Assembly: GCA_016707005.1 (NCBI GenBank)
Contig: JADJIQ010000002.1
Location: 496,001-560,000 of the forward strand
Direction of reading: 5' to 3'
DNA length: 64,000 bases
Origin: Ignavibacteria bacterium
Lineage (GTDB): Bacteria; Bacteroidota; Ignavibacteria; Kapaibacteriales; Kapaibacteriaceae
In this document: positions 28,391 through 36,280 of the stretch, in pieces
Position numbering within the stretch: position 1 is the stretch's first letter
Layout: the number at the start of each line of letters is the position of its first letter
Position numbers and translations under genes: made by a program
Notes under the pieces: generated by a model
The model's database searches: none
Seen by the model: only the letters and a program-made list of their open reading frames with translations
What the model was told of the DNA's origin: nothing

Positions 28391-29131
28391 ATGGAACAGC
28401 AGATCAACCTCTTGGCACAATTGGCAGCCGTGGACGAGCAGCTCGACGAGCTCCACGACGAATTGGGTGACCTTCCGCAGGAAGTGAAGAAGCTCGAAGC
28501 GATCATGCGAGAAAAACTTGCAGCTGTTGAGGTAACCCAGAATGCACTCAATGAGCTCGATCACCTGCGCGGAACAGCACATGTGACCATGCAAGAGAGC
28601 ACAGATAAAGAGCAGAAGCTTGCTCAACAGCAGTTTCAGGTGAAGAACAATCGCGAGTTCGATGCCATCACCAAGGAGATCGACCACTTGAAGAATGAGC
28701 GCGCTGAACTCGAAGAGCGTGTTCGTACGTCAGGTGTCCGCGAAGAAAACCTTCGTGCGGCACTGGAAGCCCAGACCAAGGAGCTTACAGAGGCGCAAGA
28801 ACGTTTAACAGACAAGGAAAAGGAGCTCGAAGCACTTTCCGGAGACCAAAACGATGAACTCAAGAAGTTCATTGAACTTCGATTGAAGCTGAGCGCTCAG
28901 ATCGATGATTCGATCGAAGCAGAATACGAGCGTATCCGGACCTTCCACGGAAACGCTGCAGTACCGCTTCGCAAGAATTCCTGCAGCGGTTGCTATTCGG
29001 CTATTCCGTCGCAGCGCATCATGGAAATGAAGTACCAACGAAACAAAATGTACACATGCGAGAATTGCGGTCGCATCCTCTTCACTGAGGACGTGGCTGC
29101 TGACATCGAGAGCATTCTCGCCGACGCATGA
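28391..29131 (+). CDS. Coiled-coil protein with C-terminal C4 zinc ribbon (zf-RING_7 type)
   Basis: The first 180 residues are a long heptad-rich coiled coil full of Glu, Lys and Leu. The C-terminus contains two CxxC knuckles, Cys198/Cys201 (CSGC) and Cys223/Cys226 (CENCGRIL), forming a zinc ribbon. The family is widespread and usually sits next to nif3, as here; it is thought to act as a nucleic-acid-binding or ribosome-associated factor, but this is not settled. The gene ends only a few bases before the 5' end of the RNase P RNA, so rnpB may be co-transcribed with it. Confidence 0.88.
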   Translation: MEQQINLLAQLAAVDEQLDELHDELGDLPQEVKKLEAIMREKLAAVEVTQNALNELDHLRGTAHVTMQESTDKEQKLAQQQFQVKNNREFDAITKEIDHLKNERAELEERVRTSGVREENLRAALEAQTKELTEAQERLTDKEKELEALSGDQNDELKKFIELRLKLSAQIDDSIEAEYERIRTFHGNAAVPLRKNSCSGCYSAIPSQRIMEMKYQRNKMYTCENCGRILFTEDVAADIESILADA

Positions 29132-29134
29132 TCT

Positions 29135-29594
29135 GATCGATCACCGGGGGACTCCGGGCGATCGCCTCGCACACGCGTTTCGTGTTCGGGGAGGAAAGTC
29201 CGAACTCCACAGAACAGCACGCTTCTTAACGGGAAGGTGTCGAGCCCTCTCCTCTCACAGGGAGAGGGCAAGACAACGGAAAGTGCAACAGGAAGACACC
29301 GCCGATGGCTGCATTTCGGTGCAGCACAGGTAAGGGTGAAATGGCAGGGTAAGAGCCTACCAGCGGCTGGGTGACCAGTCGGCTCGGCAAACCCCGTGCG
29401 GAGCAAGATCAAGCAGAGATGGAAGGCGCCCCGGCGCCGGATGGCTGTTCGTCACTTCCGCTTCGGCGGTACCATCTCGGGTAGATCGCTTGAGGTCTGC
29501 GGCAACGCAGATCCCAGATAAATGATCGCCTCCTTCGGCATCGCTGCCGAAGAAGACAGAATTCGGCTTATAGGAGTCTCCCAGTGACCGATCC
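29135..29594 (+). ncRNA. rnpB: RNase P RNA, bacterial class A
   Basis: This is the catalytic RNA that removes 5' leaders from tRNA precursors. Conserved elements appear in order: GAGGAAAGTCCGAACTCC (P4 5' strand region), ACAGGTAAGGGTGAAATGGC, GGTAAGAGCCTACCAGCG, GGCAAACCCCGTGCGGAGCA and, near the 3' end, ACAGAATTCGGCTTATAGG (P4 3' strand). The ends (CCGGGGGACTCC near 29144 and GGAGTCTCCCAG near 29573) pair as P1, and pairing can extend outwards to about 29135 and 29594. The stem CCCTCTCC...GGGAGAGGG near 29255-29280 fits P12. End positions are approximate. The extended P1 overlaps the GTG start of the next gene at 29584. Confidence 0.95.
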
Positions 29595-29928
29595 GATTCA
29601 ACCAAACTATCAGCTCCCAACCGAGGGGCCGCAGGATCCGATCCTGCAGGAACTCCTTCCCGAGTTCTTGGATTCATGGCTGAATGATCTTACTACAACG
29701 TGGGCCGGGATCCGCGAACGAGCCGATGTTCAAGAACTCTATCGTTTTGGTCATACGATCAAGGGATCGTTTATTCAGTTCGGTTTTCGTGACCTTTCTG
29801 CCGCCGGACGAGAGATCATGGAAGATGCGAACGCCGGTGCGTGGAACGATGCCGAAGCACGCGTCAACGCATTGCTCTCCGTTGTCAACACCATGAGAAA
29901 CCATTTGTCGTCTTCACCTTCATCATGA
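29584..29928 (+). CDS. Histidine phosphotransfer (Hpt) domain protein
   Basis: The 114-residue protein is a free-standing four-helix Hpt module. His57, in FGHTIKGSF, is the phospho-accepting residue expected by the family (HxxKGS), followed by the helix LSAAGREIMEDANAG. Such proteins shuttle phosphoryl groups between histidine kinases and response regulators. No kinase or regulator is nearby, so its partners are unknown. The start is GTG within the 3' strand of the rnpB P1 helix, and its stop overlaps the next start as ATGA. Confidence 0.85.
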   Translation: MTDPIQPNYQLPTEGPQDPILQELLPEFLDSWLNDLTTTWAGIRERADVQELYRFGHTIKGSFIQFGFRDLSAAGREIMEDANAGAWNDAEARVNALLSVVNTMRNHLSSSPSS

Positions 29929-30434
29929 ACAAAGAAGCACTCCCAATGGCACATCGCTTCCTCCTTACGCTCGTCCTTGTTATTGCCTCGATCGTACCCT
30001 CGATCGCCCAGCAACGGATCGCCGTCTTGCCGTTTCGCAACATGGATCACGATATCAAGTACAACACCTGGAGTCTTGAGATGGCAGACTCCTTGTATAA
30101 GGCCCTTTCTGCTGTAGACCCCCAACAAAAGGATTTTGTACTCGTGCCGCCTGATAGCATCGAAATGGCGATCGCAGAATTGAACCTCGATCCAACGAAC
30201 CCGCAGTACGAATCTGATATGTGGAAGGCGATCAGAACGCTGAACGTAACAAAGGCCGTTCAGGGGAATTTTCAATTGCGCGGAGATCGAGTCCTGATCA
30301 ACTGCTACATCTATGACATGGCCTCGATGCTAGCGGATCAGACGTATCAAGCAAAGGATCTCTATAAGGGGACAACAACCTACTTGGAGACTATCAAGCC
30401 CATCGTAAAGCGCATTTATCCTGGACTGAAGTAA
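29925..30434 (+). CDS. Small exported protein, possible TolB/FlgO-like fold
   Basis: A 169-residue protein with a signal peptide (MAHRFLLTLVLVIASIVPSIAQ). Start ATG 29925 overlaps the Hpt stop (ATGA); ATG 29946 is a better-placed signal-peptide start. The mature part begins QQRIAVLPFRNMDHD, a pattern seen in proteins whose N-terminal domain resembles TolB or FlgO (IAVLPF followed by a helix and a second strand). DFVLVPPDSIEMAIAELNLD, WKAIRTLNVTKAVQGNFQLRGDRVLINCYIYD fits that same alpha/beta arrangement. Function is unknown; it is likely periplasmic. The stop is directly followed by lipA. Confidence 0.65.
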   Translation: MNKEALPMAHRFLLTLVLVIASIVPSIAQQRIAVLPFRNMDHDIKYNTWSLEMADSLYKALSAVDPQQKDFVLVPPDSIEMAIAELNLDPTNPQYESDMWKAIRTLNVTKAVQGNFQLRGDRVLINCYIYDMASMLADQTYQAKDLYKGTTTYLETIKPIVKRIYPGLK

Positions 30435-31313
30435 ATGAACCTCGAACTTCCTGTGATTCAACCCGTCGAACAGACCACCGCACGGCGTCCGGAGTGGCTT
30501 AAAGTACGTGCCCCCGGCGGCGAGGATTATGCACGCGTGAAGAACATGATGCGGTCCAAGGCTCTTCATACCGTTTGTGAAGAAGCTCGCTGTCCGAACA
30601 TCACGGAATGCTGGAACGCTGGCACCGCGACATTTATGATCCACGGTGACACGTGCACACGCTCATGCGCGTTCTGCGCAGTGAAGACCGGACGCCCCCT
30701 CCCTGTAGATCTTGATGAACCGCGCCGAGTTGCCGAAGCCATCGCATCGATGAATCTGAAACACGCGGTGATCACGTCAGTGAATAGAGATGAAATGAAG
30801 GACGGCGGTTCGATCGTGTGGGCAGAAGTCATTCGTGCATCGCGCGAAATGGCTCCGCAAACAACCATCGAAGTGCTCGTTCCTGATTTCAAAGGTAATC
30901 TTGAGAACCTTCAGCGCATCATCGATGCGCGCCCGGACATTCTCAATCACAACACGGAGACCGTACCCCGACTTTACAAGCACGTGCGGCCGCAAGGACG
31001 GTTCCACTGGACGTTGGACATCCTGCGCGAATCGAAACGTCAAGGCATGCGCACAAAAACAGGCGTGATGCTCGGACTCGGCGAAGAACCACGCGAGATC
31101 CTTGAGGTTATGACGGAGCTACGTGCTGTTGATGTGGACGTACTCACCCTTGGCCAGTACCTTCAGCCAACAAAGAACCACATCCCGGTTGACAGATTCG
31201 TTCACCCCGATGAATTCAAGCACTACGAAACAGTTGGTCTCGAAATGGGCTTCAAGATCGTTGAGTCCGGCCCACTGGTTCGCAGTTCGTATCACGCTGA
31301 ACGTCACGTATGA
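30435..31313 (+). CDS. lipA: Lipoyl synthase
   Basis: LipA inserts two sulfurs into protein-bound octanoyl groups to make lipoyl cofactors. The auxiliary cluster cysteines lie at 48, 53 and 59 (CEEARCPNITEC) and the radical-SAM cluster cysteines at 74, 78 and 81 (CTRSCAFC), exactly the family spacing. The C-terminal RSSYHA serine motif, which ligates the auxiliary cluster, is present, as is LGQYLQPTKNHIPV. At 292 residues the protein is full length. It directly follows the exported-protein stop and overlaps the metallo-hydrolase start (ATGA). No lipB is in the window. Confidence 0.96.
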   Translation: MNLELPVIQPVEQTTARRPEWLKVRAPGGEDYARVKNMMRSKALHTVCEEARCPNITECWNAGTATFMIHGDTCTRSCAFCAVKTGRPLPVDLDEPRRVAEAIASMNLKHAVITSVNRDEMKDGGSIVWAEVIRASREMAPQTTIEVLVPDFKGNLENLQRIIDARPDILNHNTETVPRLYKHVRPQGRFHWTLDILRESKRQGMRTKTGVMLGLGEEPREILEVMTELRAVDVDVLTLGQYLQPTKNHIPVDRFVHPDEFKHYETVGLEMGFKIVESGPLVRSSYHAERHV

Positions 31314-32083
31314 CCCGCTTTACAGTGCTTGGCAGCGGAACATCTACGGGTGTTCCTTCGGTGGCCTGTGAATGTCCAACATGCACTTCCGAAGACCCGC
31401 GTGACCAGCGGCTGAGAACGTCATTGCTTGTTCAGAGTGATTCGACCACCATCGTCGTCGACACGTCACTTGACTTCCGTCAGCAGATGTTACGTCACAA
31501 CGTCCTCGACATCAACGCAGTGATCTTCACACATCATCACTTTGATCATATCGGCGGGTTCGATGACGTACGCCCGTACAACTTTCGTAGCGGTCGCCCC
31601 CTACCTGTCTATGCCATGGAAGAGACAGTAGACGTACTGCGATCAACGTTCCCCTATGCGTTCGGTCTCGTTGAGTCTACAGGGGCCTCAACTCCGTCGG
31701 TGGATATTCACCTGATCGATAACGAACCGTTCTCGATCGGCGATATTGATGTTATACCGATTCCCATGCGTCACGGCAGATCAATGCGGGTGAACGGATA
31801 CCGTTTCGGCAACATTGCCTATTGCACCGACACGAATTTTCTTCCCTCCGCCTCCTTGGATCTTTTGAGGGGGCTCGACACACTCGTTATCGATGGTCTT
31901 CGTTGGGAAGACCATCCAACGCACTTTACCGTGGATCAGGCAATCGCCATCATCAATGAGCTTGAGCCAAAACAGGCCTACCTCACACACATCGCCCACC
32001 AGATCAACCACAAACGAGATTCCCCAAAGCTTCCATCGAATGTGCACTTCGCCTTCGATGGGCTCACGCTGAATGTGGGATAA
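31310..32083 (+). CDS. Metallo-beta-lactamase-fold hydrolase, PhnP-like
   Basis: The 257-residue protein has the HxHxDH metal motif in VIFTHHHFDHIGG (His75-His80), a second-ligand region YCTDTNFL and the final LTHIAHQINH. The N-terminus reads LGSGTSTGVPSVACECPTC, with a cysteine trio (20, 22, 25) typical of PhnP-like enzymes, where it binds a structural zinc. PhnP cleaves cyclic ribose phosphates in phosphonate use, but the wider family includes other phosphodiesterases and no phn genes are present. Translational coupling to lipA (ATGA) is seen repeatedly in related genomes as far as I recall, but I cannot check this. The exact substrate is open. Confidence 0.85.
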   Translation: MTRFTVLGSGTSTGVPSVACECPTCTSEDPRDQRLRTSLLVQSDSTTIVVDTSLDFRQQMLRHNVLDINAVIFTHHHFDHIGGFDDVRPYNFRSGRPLPVYAMEETVDVLRSTFPYAFGLVESTGASTPSVDIHLIDNEPFSIGDIDVIPIPMRHGRSMRVNGYRFGNIAYCTDTNFLPSASLDLLRGLDTLVIDGLRWEDHPTHFTVDQAIAIINELEPKQAYLTHIAHQINHKRDSPKLPSNVHFAFDGLTLNVG

Positions 32084-32090
32084 AAAAAAT

Positions 32091-32117
32091 GGAGCCTCAC
32101 CTATGTGGTGAGGCTCC
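32091..32117 (-). terminator. Rho-independent terminator, chiefly for the leftward scpB operon
   Basis: An 11-bp perfect stem (ggagcctcacc / ggtgaggctcc) with a 5-base loop. On the minus strand the hairpin is followed by eight T, ending transcription from scpB. On the plus strand it also lies just past the metallo-hydrolase stop, but without a T-run. A second stem (cgcgtcgg / ccgacgcg, 32124-32150) follows. Confidence 0.82.
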
Positions 32118-32150
32118 GGTGTTCGCGTCGGGGAGGGGTAAACCGACGCG

Positions 32151-32338
32151 ACACATAAAGGTACAAAAGTTGTTAGCAGTGCGACGCTAAATTGAGGGGC
32201 TGAGGCGCATGACTGCCTGGGGAGCGCCGCACATTCAATTGTACTACTTGTTCAGACGCAAACCTAATAAAACTATTTTCGTTTTTTCGGTTTCCATGTT
32301 TGAACGCATAATACGCGCTCGACTCAACTCGTTATTTT
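32151..32338. other. Intergenic region without recognisable gene
   Basis: This AT-richer spacer lies between the convergent metallo-hydrolase and scpB genes. I see no ORF with family features, no tRNA and no further strong hairpin. Confidence 0.5.
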
Positions 32339-33286
32339 TCAAAGCGTTGGCGAGTTATCCACATCGTCTTCCCAGGTTCCCGGCTCTGGATCTTCAACAA
32401 GACCTTGCTCTGCTTCATTCTCCATCGAGTGGTGCCAGTAGGCACCGGAGGTTGCTTCAGTATCTGGTTCTTGTTCTGCTGGTTTTGAGCCGGCACCTTC
32501 TCCTTCGAGCAAAAGAGCCAGCTGTTTACGCAGCGTCTTATGATCCGTACGAACCGAGATCGACTCGTCAAGATCGATCATCGTTGTTGTTGTCTTCAGC
32601 AGATCATCGATCTCCCGCAGTTTAGGAAGATCTGACAAAGAATTCAAGCCAAAAATGCGAAGGAACTCTTCTGTAGTTCCATAGAGCAATGGCTTACCCA
32701 GTGTCTCTGCCCGGCCGACCATTGCCACGAGCTGTTTCTCAACGAGCGAGTTCACCACTTCACCAGCGTTCACGCCACGGATGGCATCGATCTCAGCCTT
32801 TGTGATCGGCTGGCGATACGCGATGATCGCGATCGTTTCGAGTGCTGCCTGTGTAAGTCTCTTTCTGTTCTTTGCCTTCAGCAGTCTCTGTACAAGCTGG
32901 CCGTGTGTTGGAGTGGTTGCGAACTGAAAGCCCCCTGCGATCTTCACGATCCGATACGGGCGGGATGTACGTTCAAGTTCATCATTGATCTCTTCCACCA
33001 GATCATCGAAGAACCCTTTCGGCACATCGAATGCAGGGAGGACAACCTCAGGAGTGGGTTGTTCCTTTTCACCTTCGAGCGGCAGCGTTTGTTGTCCAGG
33101 CGCTTGCTGCGACGGATCCTCAAGAACGAGTACCCGATGCAACATTCGATTCGTAAGGGGCTCCTCGCTCGCAAAGATCAGCGCTTCAAGAGCCTTAAGC
33201 TGCTCGGCACGGTCCAGCGTAAAGAAATACGGGAGTTCGCGTGTATCAACTGCATGTTGCAGCTGCTCATGTTCCATTTCGGTCAT
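32339..33286 (-). CDS. scpB: Segregation and condensation protein B
   Basis: ScpB is the winged-helix partner of the SMC-ScpA complex that organises chromosomes. Typical segments are LKALEALIFASEEPLT, RPYRIVKIAGGFQFAT, RLTQAALETIAIIAYRQPITKAEIDAIRGV, and LGKPLLYGTTEEFLRIFGLNSLSDLP. At 315 residues it is longer than usual: an acidic, Pro/Glu-rich insert lies near residues 55-85 and a Glu-rich tail of about 70 residues ends the protein. Its start overlaps the scpA stop (ATGA). The operon order is asparaginase, alr, scpA, scpB. Confidence 0.94.
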   Translation of the reverse strand: MTEMEHEQLQHAVDTRELPYFFTLDRAEQLKALEALIFASEEPLTNRMLHRVLVLEDPSQQAPGQQTLPLEGEKEQPTPEVVLPAFDVPKGFFDDLVEEINDELERTSRPYRIVKIAGGFQFATTPTHGQLVQRLLKAKNRKRLTQAALETIAIIAYRQPITKAEIDAIRGVNAGEVVNSLVEKQLVAMVGRAETLGKPLLYGTTEEFLRIFGLNSLSDLPKLREIDDLLKTTTTMIDLDESISVRTDHKTLRKQLALLLEGEGAGSKPAEQEPDTEATSGAYWHHSMENEAEQGLVEDPEPGTWEDDVDNSPTL

Positions 33287-34050
33287 ACAGTCTGTTCCTG
33301 TTCCAATTCACGTTGTTCACCGTCTGTCTCCACGCGAATGGCGATGATGATGTCGTCGAATCGTTCGTCTTGTTGCACAAGAATGCGATGGTTCTTCGCA
33401 AGCTCCAACAGAGCAAGGAACGTTACCACGATGTGCATCTTGGTAAGTCCGCCGATGAGTTCAAAGAACCTCACCGATGGTTTGGTACCGAGGGTATGAA
33501 TGATCTCTGCGGCCTTCTCTTCTACAGTGATCGGGAATCGAGTCACAACGTGCGGATCTGCTTGGTCCGGTGCTTTTTCAACCGCGCGTTTGAGGGCTTT
33601 CAGGAGATCGAAAAGGGTTGCATTCCGGTACGCGCCGGATTCTGCGGCGTGGATCTCTTCGGCTTCAAACACGCTGCGATAGAGCACATAGCGTTGGTTT
33701 TCAGCTGACAGCGTAAGCGAGTCTGATGCTTCGCGATATCGTTTGTATTCAAGCAAACGCTTCACAAGTTCGGCTCGAGGGTCATCTTCATCTAGAAGAC
33801 CTACATCGCCCCCTGCCTTTTCATCTCGGGGAAGAAGCATCTGGGCCTTGATCTGCACTAGCATCGAAGCCATCACGATGAACTCGCCGGCGAGTTCGAG
33901 ATCCAGGAGTTCCAAGACCTTTACATACTCGAGAAATTCCTGTGTGATCGAGGCGATTGGAATGTCATAGATATCCAATTCATCGCGTCGGATGAAGAAG
34001 AGCAGGAGATCGAGCGGACCTTCAAAATTATTCAGTCGTACACTATACAT
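33283..34050 (-). CDS. scpA: Segregation and condensation protein A
   Basis: ScpA is the kleisin that bridges SMC heads. The N-terminal signature NFEGPLDLLLFFIRRDELDIYDIPIASITQEFLEY is nearly textbook (quoted here only as a region, residues 7-41, with key FEGPLDLLL). LAGEFIVMASMLVQIKAQMLLPR follows. The C-terminal winged helix includes FFELIGGLTKMHIVVTFLALLEL, which contacts the SMC cap. The length is 255 residues, as usual. It follows alr by 6 bases and is coupled to scpB. Confidence 0.95.
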   Translation of the reverse strand: MYSVRLNNFEGPLDLLLFFIRRDELDIYDIPIASITQEFLEYVKVLELLDLELAGEFIVMASMLVQIKAQMLLPRDEKAGGDVGLLDEDDPRAELVKRLLEYKRYREASDSLTLSAENQRYVLYRSVFEAEEIHAAESGAYRNATLFDLLKALKRAVEKAPDQADPHVVTRFPITVEEKAAEIIHTLGTKPSVRFFELIGGLTKMHIVVTFLALLELAKNHRILVQQDERFDDIIIAIRVETDGEQRELEQEQTV

Positions 34051-34056
34051 CGGTTC

Positions 34057-35205
34057 TCATGAAGTGAGGATGCCTGGCTGAGTTGCCAAGCGCCCCGTGA
34101 ACGATCGTGGGACACGCGCAGAGATCGTTGTTGTGATCTCGTACGGTATGGTTGAGGCCCACGCTGCGATCTCAACAGCATCGATGCTATTGAGGTGGCC
34201 ATCACTGCGGACCTGACGTCCAAGAAGAACCACCTCGTCACCGAGATGAACGTCGGCATTGCCAACATCCACCATCAGCTCATCCATGCAGATCGACCCT
34301 ACTACAGGATACCGCTCGCCGCTGATAAGGCACTCAGCCGTGCCGGTCAGTCTGCGCATATACCCGTCTCCGTACCCTACCGGCACCGTTACGATAGTTG
34401 TCTCGCTGGTGACCATGTAACGCCGCCCATAACTCACCGTCTCACCTGGCCATGCCCTGCGCATTGAGATAATGCGCGATGCCAGCGACATCACCGGACG
34501 AAGAGTCATAGCCTCATTGCCCGGCGAAGCATACCCGTATAACGAGAGACCCGGGCGGACCATGGAGAAATGTGTCTGTTCGGACTGCCACATCGCACCG
34601 GTATTGGCCGCGTGGACCGCAGCAAAGGTACATCCCACGGCCTCACATTGTTTGCGCACTTCGTTGAACGTGGATAACTGTTCGTGAAGGAAGGGGCTGT
34701 TGGGGTCGTCCGCAGTTGCAAAATGGGTACAAATTCCTGTGAGATTGATCCCGGAGACCGATCGGATCTCCAGGGCAGCAGAAGCGGCATCATGGGGTCG
34801 GAACCCTTCTCGATGCATCCCGGTGTCCACATAGAGGTGGACTTCTGCGTGTTTCCCAAGAGATACGGCGGCTTCGCCCAAGGCACGAATCTGCGAAAGG
34901 TCACAAGCCACCGTGATGAGGTTATGCTCCACCGCCGCCAAACATTCGTGTGGTTCTACGGGCGTAAGAACCATGATCGGGATGGTTATACCGGCTGCTC
35001 GCAGAAGAATGGCTTCATCGACCAATGCGGTACCGAGCATTTCTACTCCGCAGGCTTGTAGTGCGCGGGAGATCTGGATCATTCCATGACCGTAGGCATT
35101 GGCTTTTACCATACCGAGGACGGCCTTTCCCGGAGTGTGTCTACGGATCACTCCGAGATTCCATTCCAAGGCATCAAGATCGATGGTCGCAACGGTGCTT
35201 CTCAT
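34057..35205 (-). CDS. alr: Alanine racemase
   Basis: Alr makes D-alanine for peptidoglycan with pyridoxal phosphate. Lys34 in GMVKANAYGHG is the PLP-binding lysine. The second catalytic base, a tyrosine, is in ETVSYGRRYMV, and the C-terminal domain has VGSICMDELMVDVG and GDEVVLLG, all family hallmarks. The length is 382 residues. The start overlaps the asparaginase stop by ATGA. An N-terminal Arg-rich start (MRSTVATIDLDALEWNL) fits other Alr proteins. Confidence 0.95.
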   Translation of the reverse strand: MRSTVATIDLDALEWNLGVIRRHTPGKAVLGMVKANAYGHGMIQISRALQACGVEMLGTALVDEAILLRAAGITIPIMVLTPVEPHECLAAVEHNLITVACDLSQIRALGEAAVSLGKHAEVHLYVDTGMHREGFRPHDAASAALEIRSVSGINLTGICTHFATADDPNSPFLHEQLSTFNEVRKQCEAVGCTFAAVHAANTGAMWQSEQTHFSMVRPGLSLYGYASPGNEAMTLRPVMSLASRIISMRRAWPGETVSYGRRYMVTSETTIVTVPVGYGDGYMRRLTGTAECLISGERYPVVGSICMDELMVDVGNADVHLGDEVVLLGRQVRSDGHLNSIDAVEIAAWASTIPYEITTTISARVPRSFTGRLATQPGILTS

Positions 35206-36230
35206 CCCAGAATGGCCCTTTCAGCATCAGCCCATTCAAACGACCTGCGGATCTCCGGCACAGAAAGCCCTGCGCCGAGCGCACAGATCAGTTTGATTCG
35301 CGCCTTCTGCCCGTTGAGGAAGTCGGCAAAGATCACGCCTGCCTCGTGGAGGTGCTTGCCAGCCCCTTCATAGGCGTAGAGATGCTCAATACGTCCAACC
35401 GGACACCGCGAGACGAGAACCACAGGCAAACCGGACTCTGCCGCGTCTTTGAGGGCATAAAAGACGTCTGGTGTGACGTTCCCTACACCGAATGCTTCGA
35501 TCACGATACCTTGAGCCCCTTTGCTCCGACAAGCTTCGATCAGCGTGCGATCCATGCCGGCGTAGGATTTTAGCAGGGGGACGAATGTTGGCAGCTTCTC
35601 TACAGTGTAGGTCTCTCTGTGAAGCGGATGTCGATGAATGATGAGCACACCGTTTGTGATGCGTCCGATCGGTCCGAAGTCAAAGCTGGTAAAGGTGGAA
35701 AGGTCCTGCGTGTCGGTCTTTGAGGCTTCGGAAGCAGCAGTAATGGACCCACCAAGGCAGACCAACACGCCAAGTCCGCGAACGGCGGGATTTGCCGCAA
35801 CGGTCACGGCATCACGAACATTCCGTGGACCATCCCAGTCGGGCTCACTACTGTTCCGCATCGCACCAAGAACCACGATCGGTTTATCGGTTGAGACTGT
35901 GCAGTCGAGGAAATACGCCGTCTCTTCAAGGGTATCGGTTCCGTGGGTTACCACCACACCATGGACCAATGGATCCTCCACATAGGCCTTGACAATGCCT
36001 GAGAGCTCAAGCATCCGGTCAACGGTCATATGAGGTCCGGGAAAGGTACCGTACTCATGAACAACGATATCGGCAACGGAACGGATCCCCGGTATACGGG
36101 CAAGGATCTCTCCTCCTGACATGCTCGGAACCACACCGCCCCATTCGCGATCCAGGGTGGATGCGATGGTGCCGCCGGTGAAAATGATAACGACGCGGGA
36201 GAGGATGGGTTCGGTCACGGTGGAAATCAT
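35202..36230 (-). CDS. L-asparaginase, type I
   Basis: The enzyme hydrolyses asparagine to aspartate and ammonia. From ATG 36230 it has 342 residues. The first catalytic threonine is Thr21 in IIFTGGTIAST, and the second site is Thr98-Asp99 in VVTHGTDTLEET. VLGAMRNSSEPDWDGPRN and VIEAFGVGNVT are also typical. There is no signal peptide, so it is a cytoplasmic form. A TATCTTCG box 15 nt upstream could be its promoter. It is divergent from the HisC-family gene, 50 bp apart, and leads the operon with alr, scpA and scpB. An upstream in-frame start (36260) would cover part of that shared promoter region. Confidence 0.93.
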   Translation of the reverse strand: MISTVTEPILSRVVIIFTGGTIASTLDREWGGVVPSMSGGEILARIPGIRSVADIVVHEYGTFPGPHMTVDRMLELSGIVKAYVEDPLVHGVVVTHGTDTLEETAYFLDCTVSTDKPIVVLGAMRNSSEPDWDGPRNVRDAVTVAANPAVRGLGVLVCLGGSITAASEASKTDTQDLSTFTSFDFGPIGRITNGVLIIHRHPLHRETYTVEKLPTFVPLLKSYAGMDRTLIEACRSKGAQGIVIEAFGVGNVTPDVFYALKDAAESGLPVVLVSRCPVGRIEHLYAYEGAGKHLHEAGVIFADFLNGQKARIKLICALGAGLSVPEIRRSFEWADAERAILG

Positions 36231-36266
36231 GTCAGTGAGAACCCGCGAAGATAGAGACACCGTTCG

Positions 36267-36274
36267 TAGTTTTG
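36267..36274 (+). promoter_or_regulatory. Promoter -7 box of the aminotransferase/hpd/gdh unit
   Basis: TAGTTTTG, a perfect TAnnTTTG match, ends 6 nt before the ATG at 36281. No clear -33 TTTG element lies 19-21 nt upstream. The transcript would have no or almost no leader. Confidence 0.55.
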
Positions 36275-36280
36275 TGGTTC

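Noticed and set aside
29254..29280. CCCTCTCC...GGGAGAGGG hairpin as terminator or REP element
   Set aside because: It lies inside rnpB and fits the P12 stem of the RNA.
36231..36260. Upstream start for the asparaginase at 36260
   Set aside because: The added residues have no family match and would run into the divergent promoter of the aminotransferase gene; ATG 36230 fits better.
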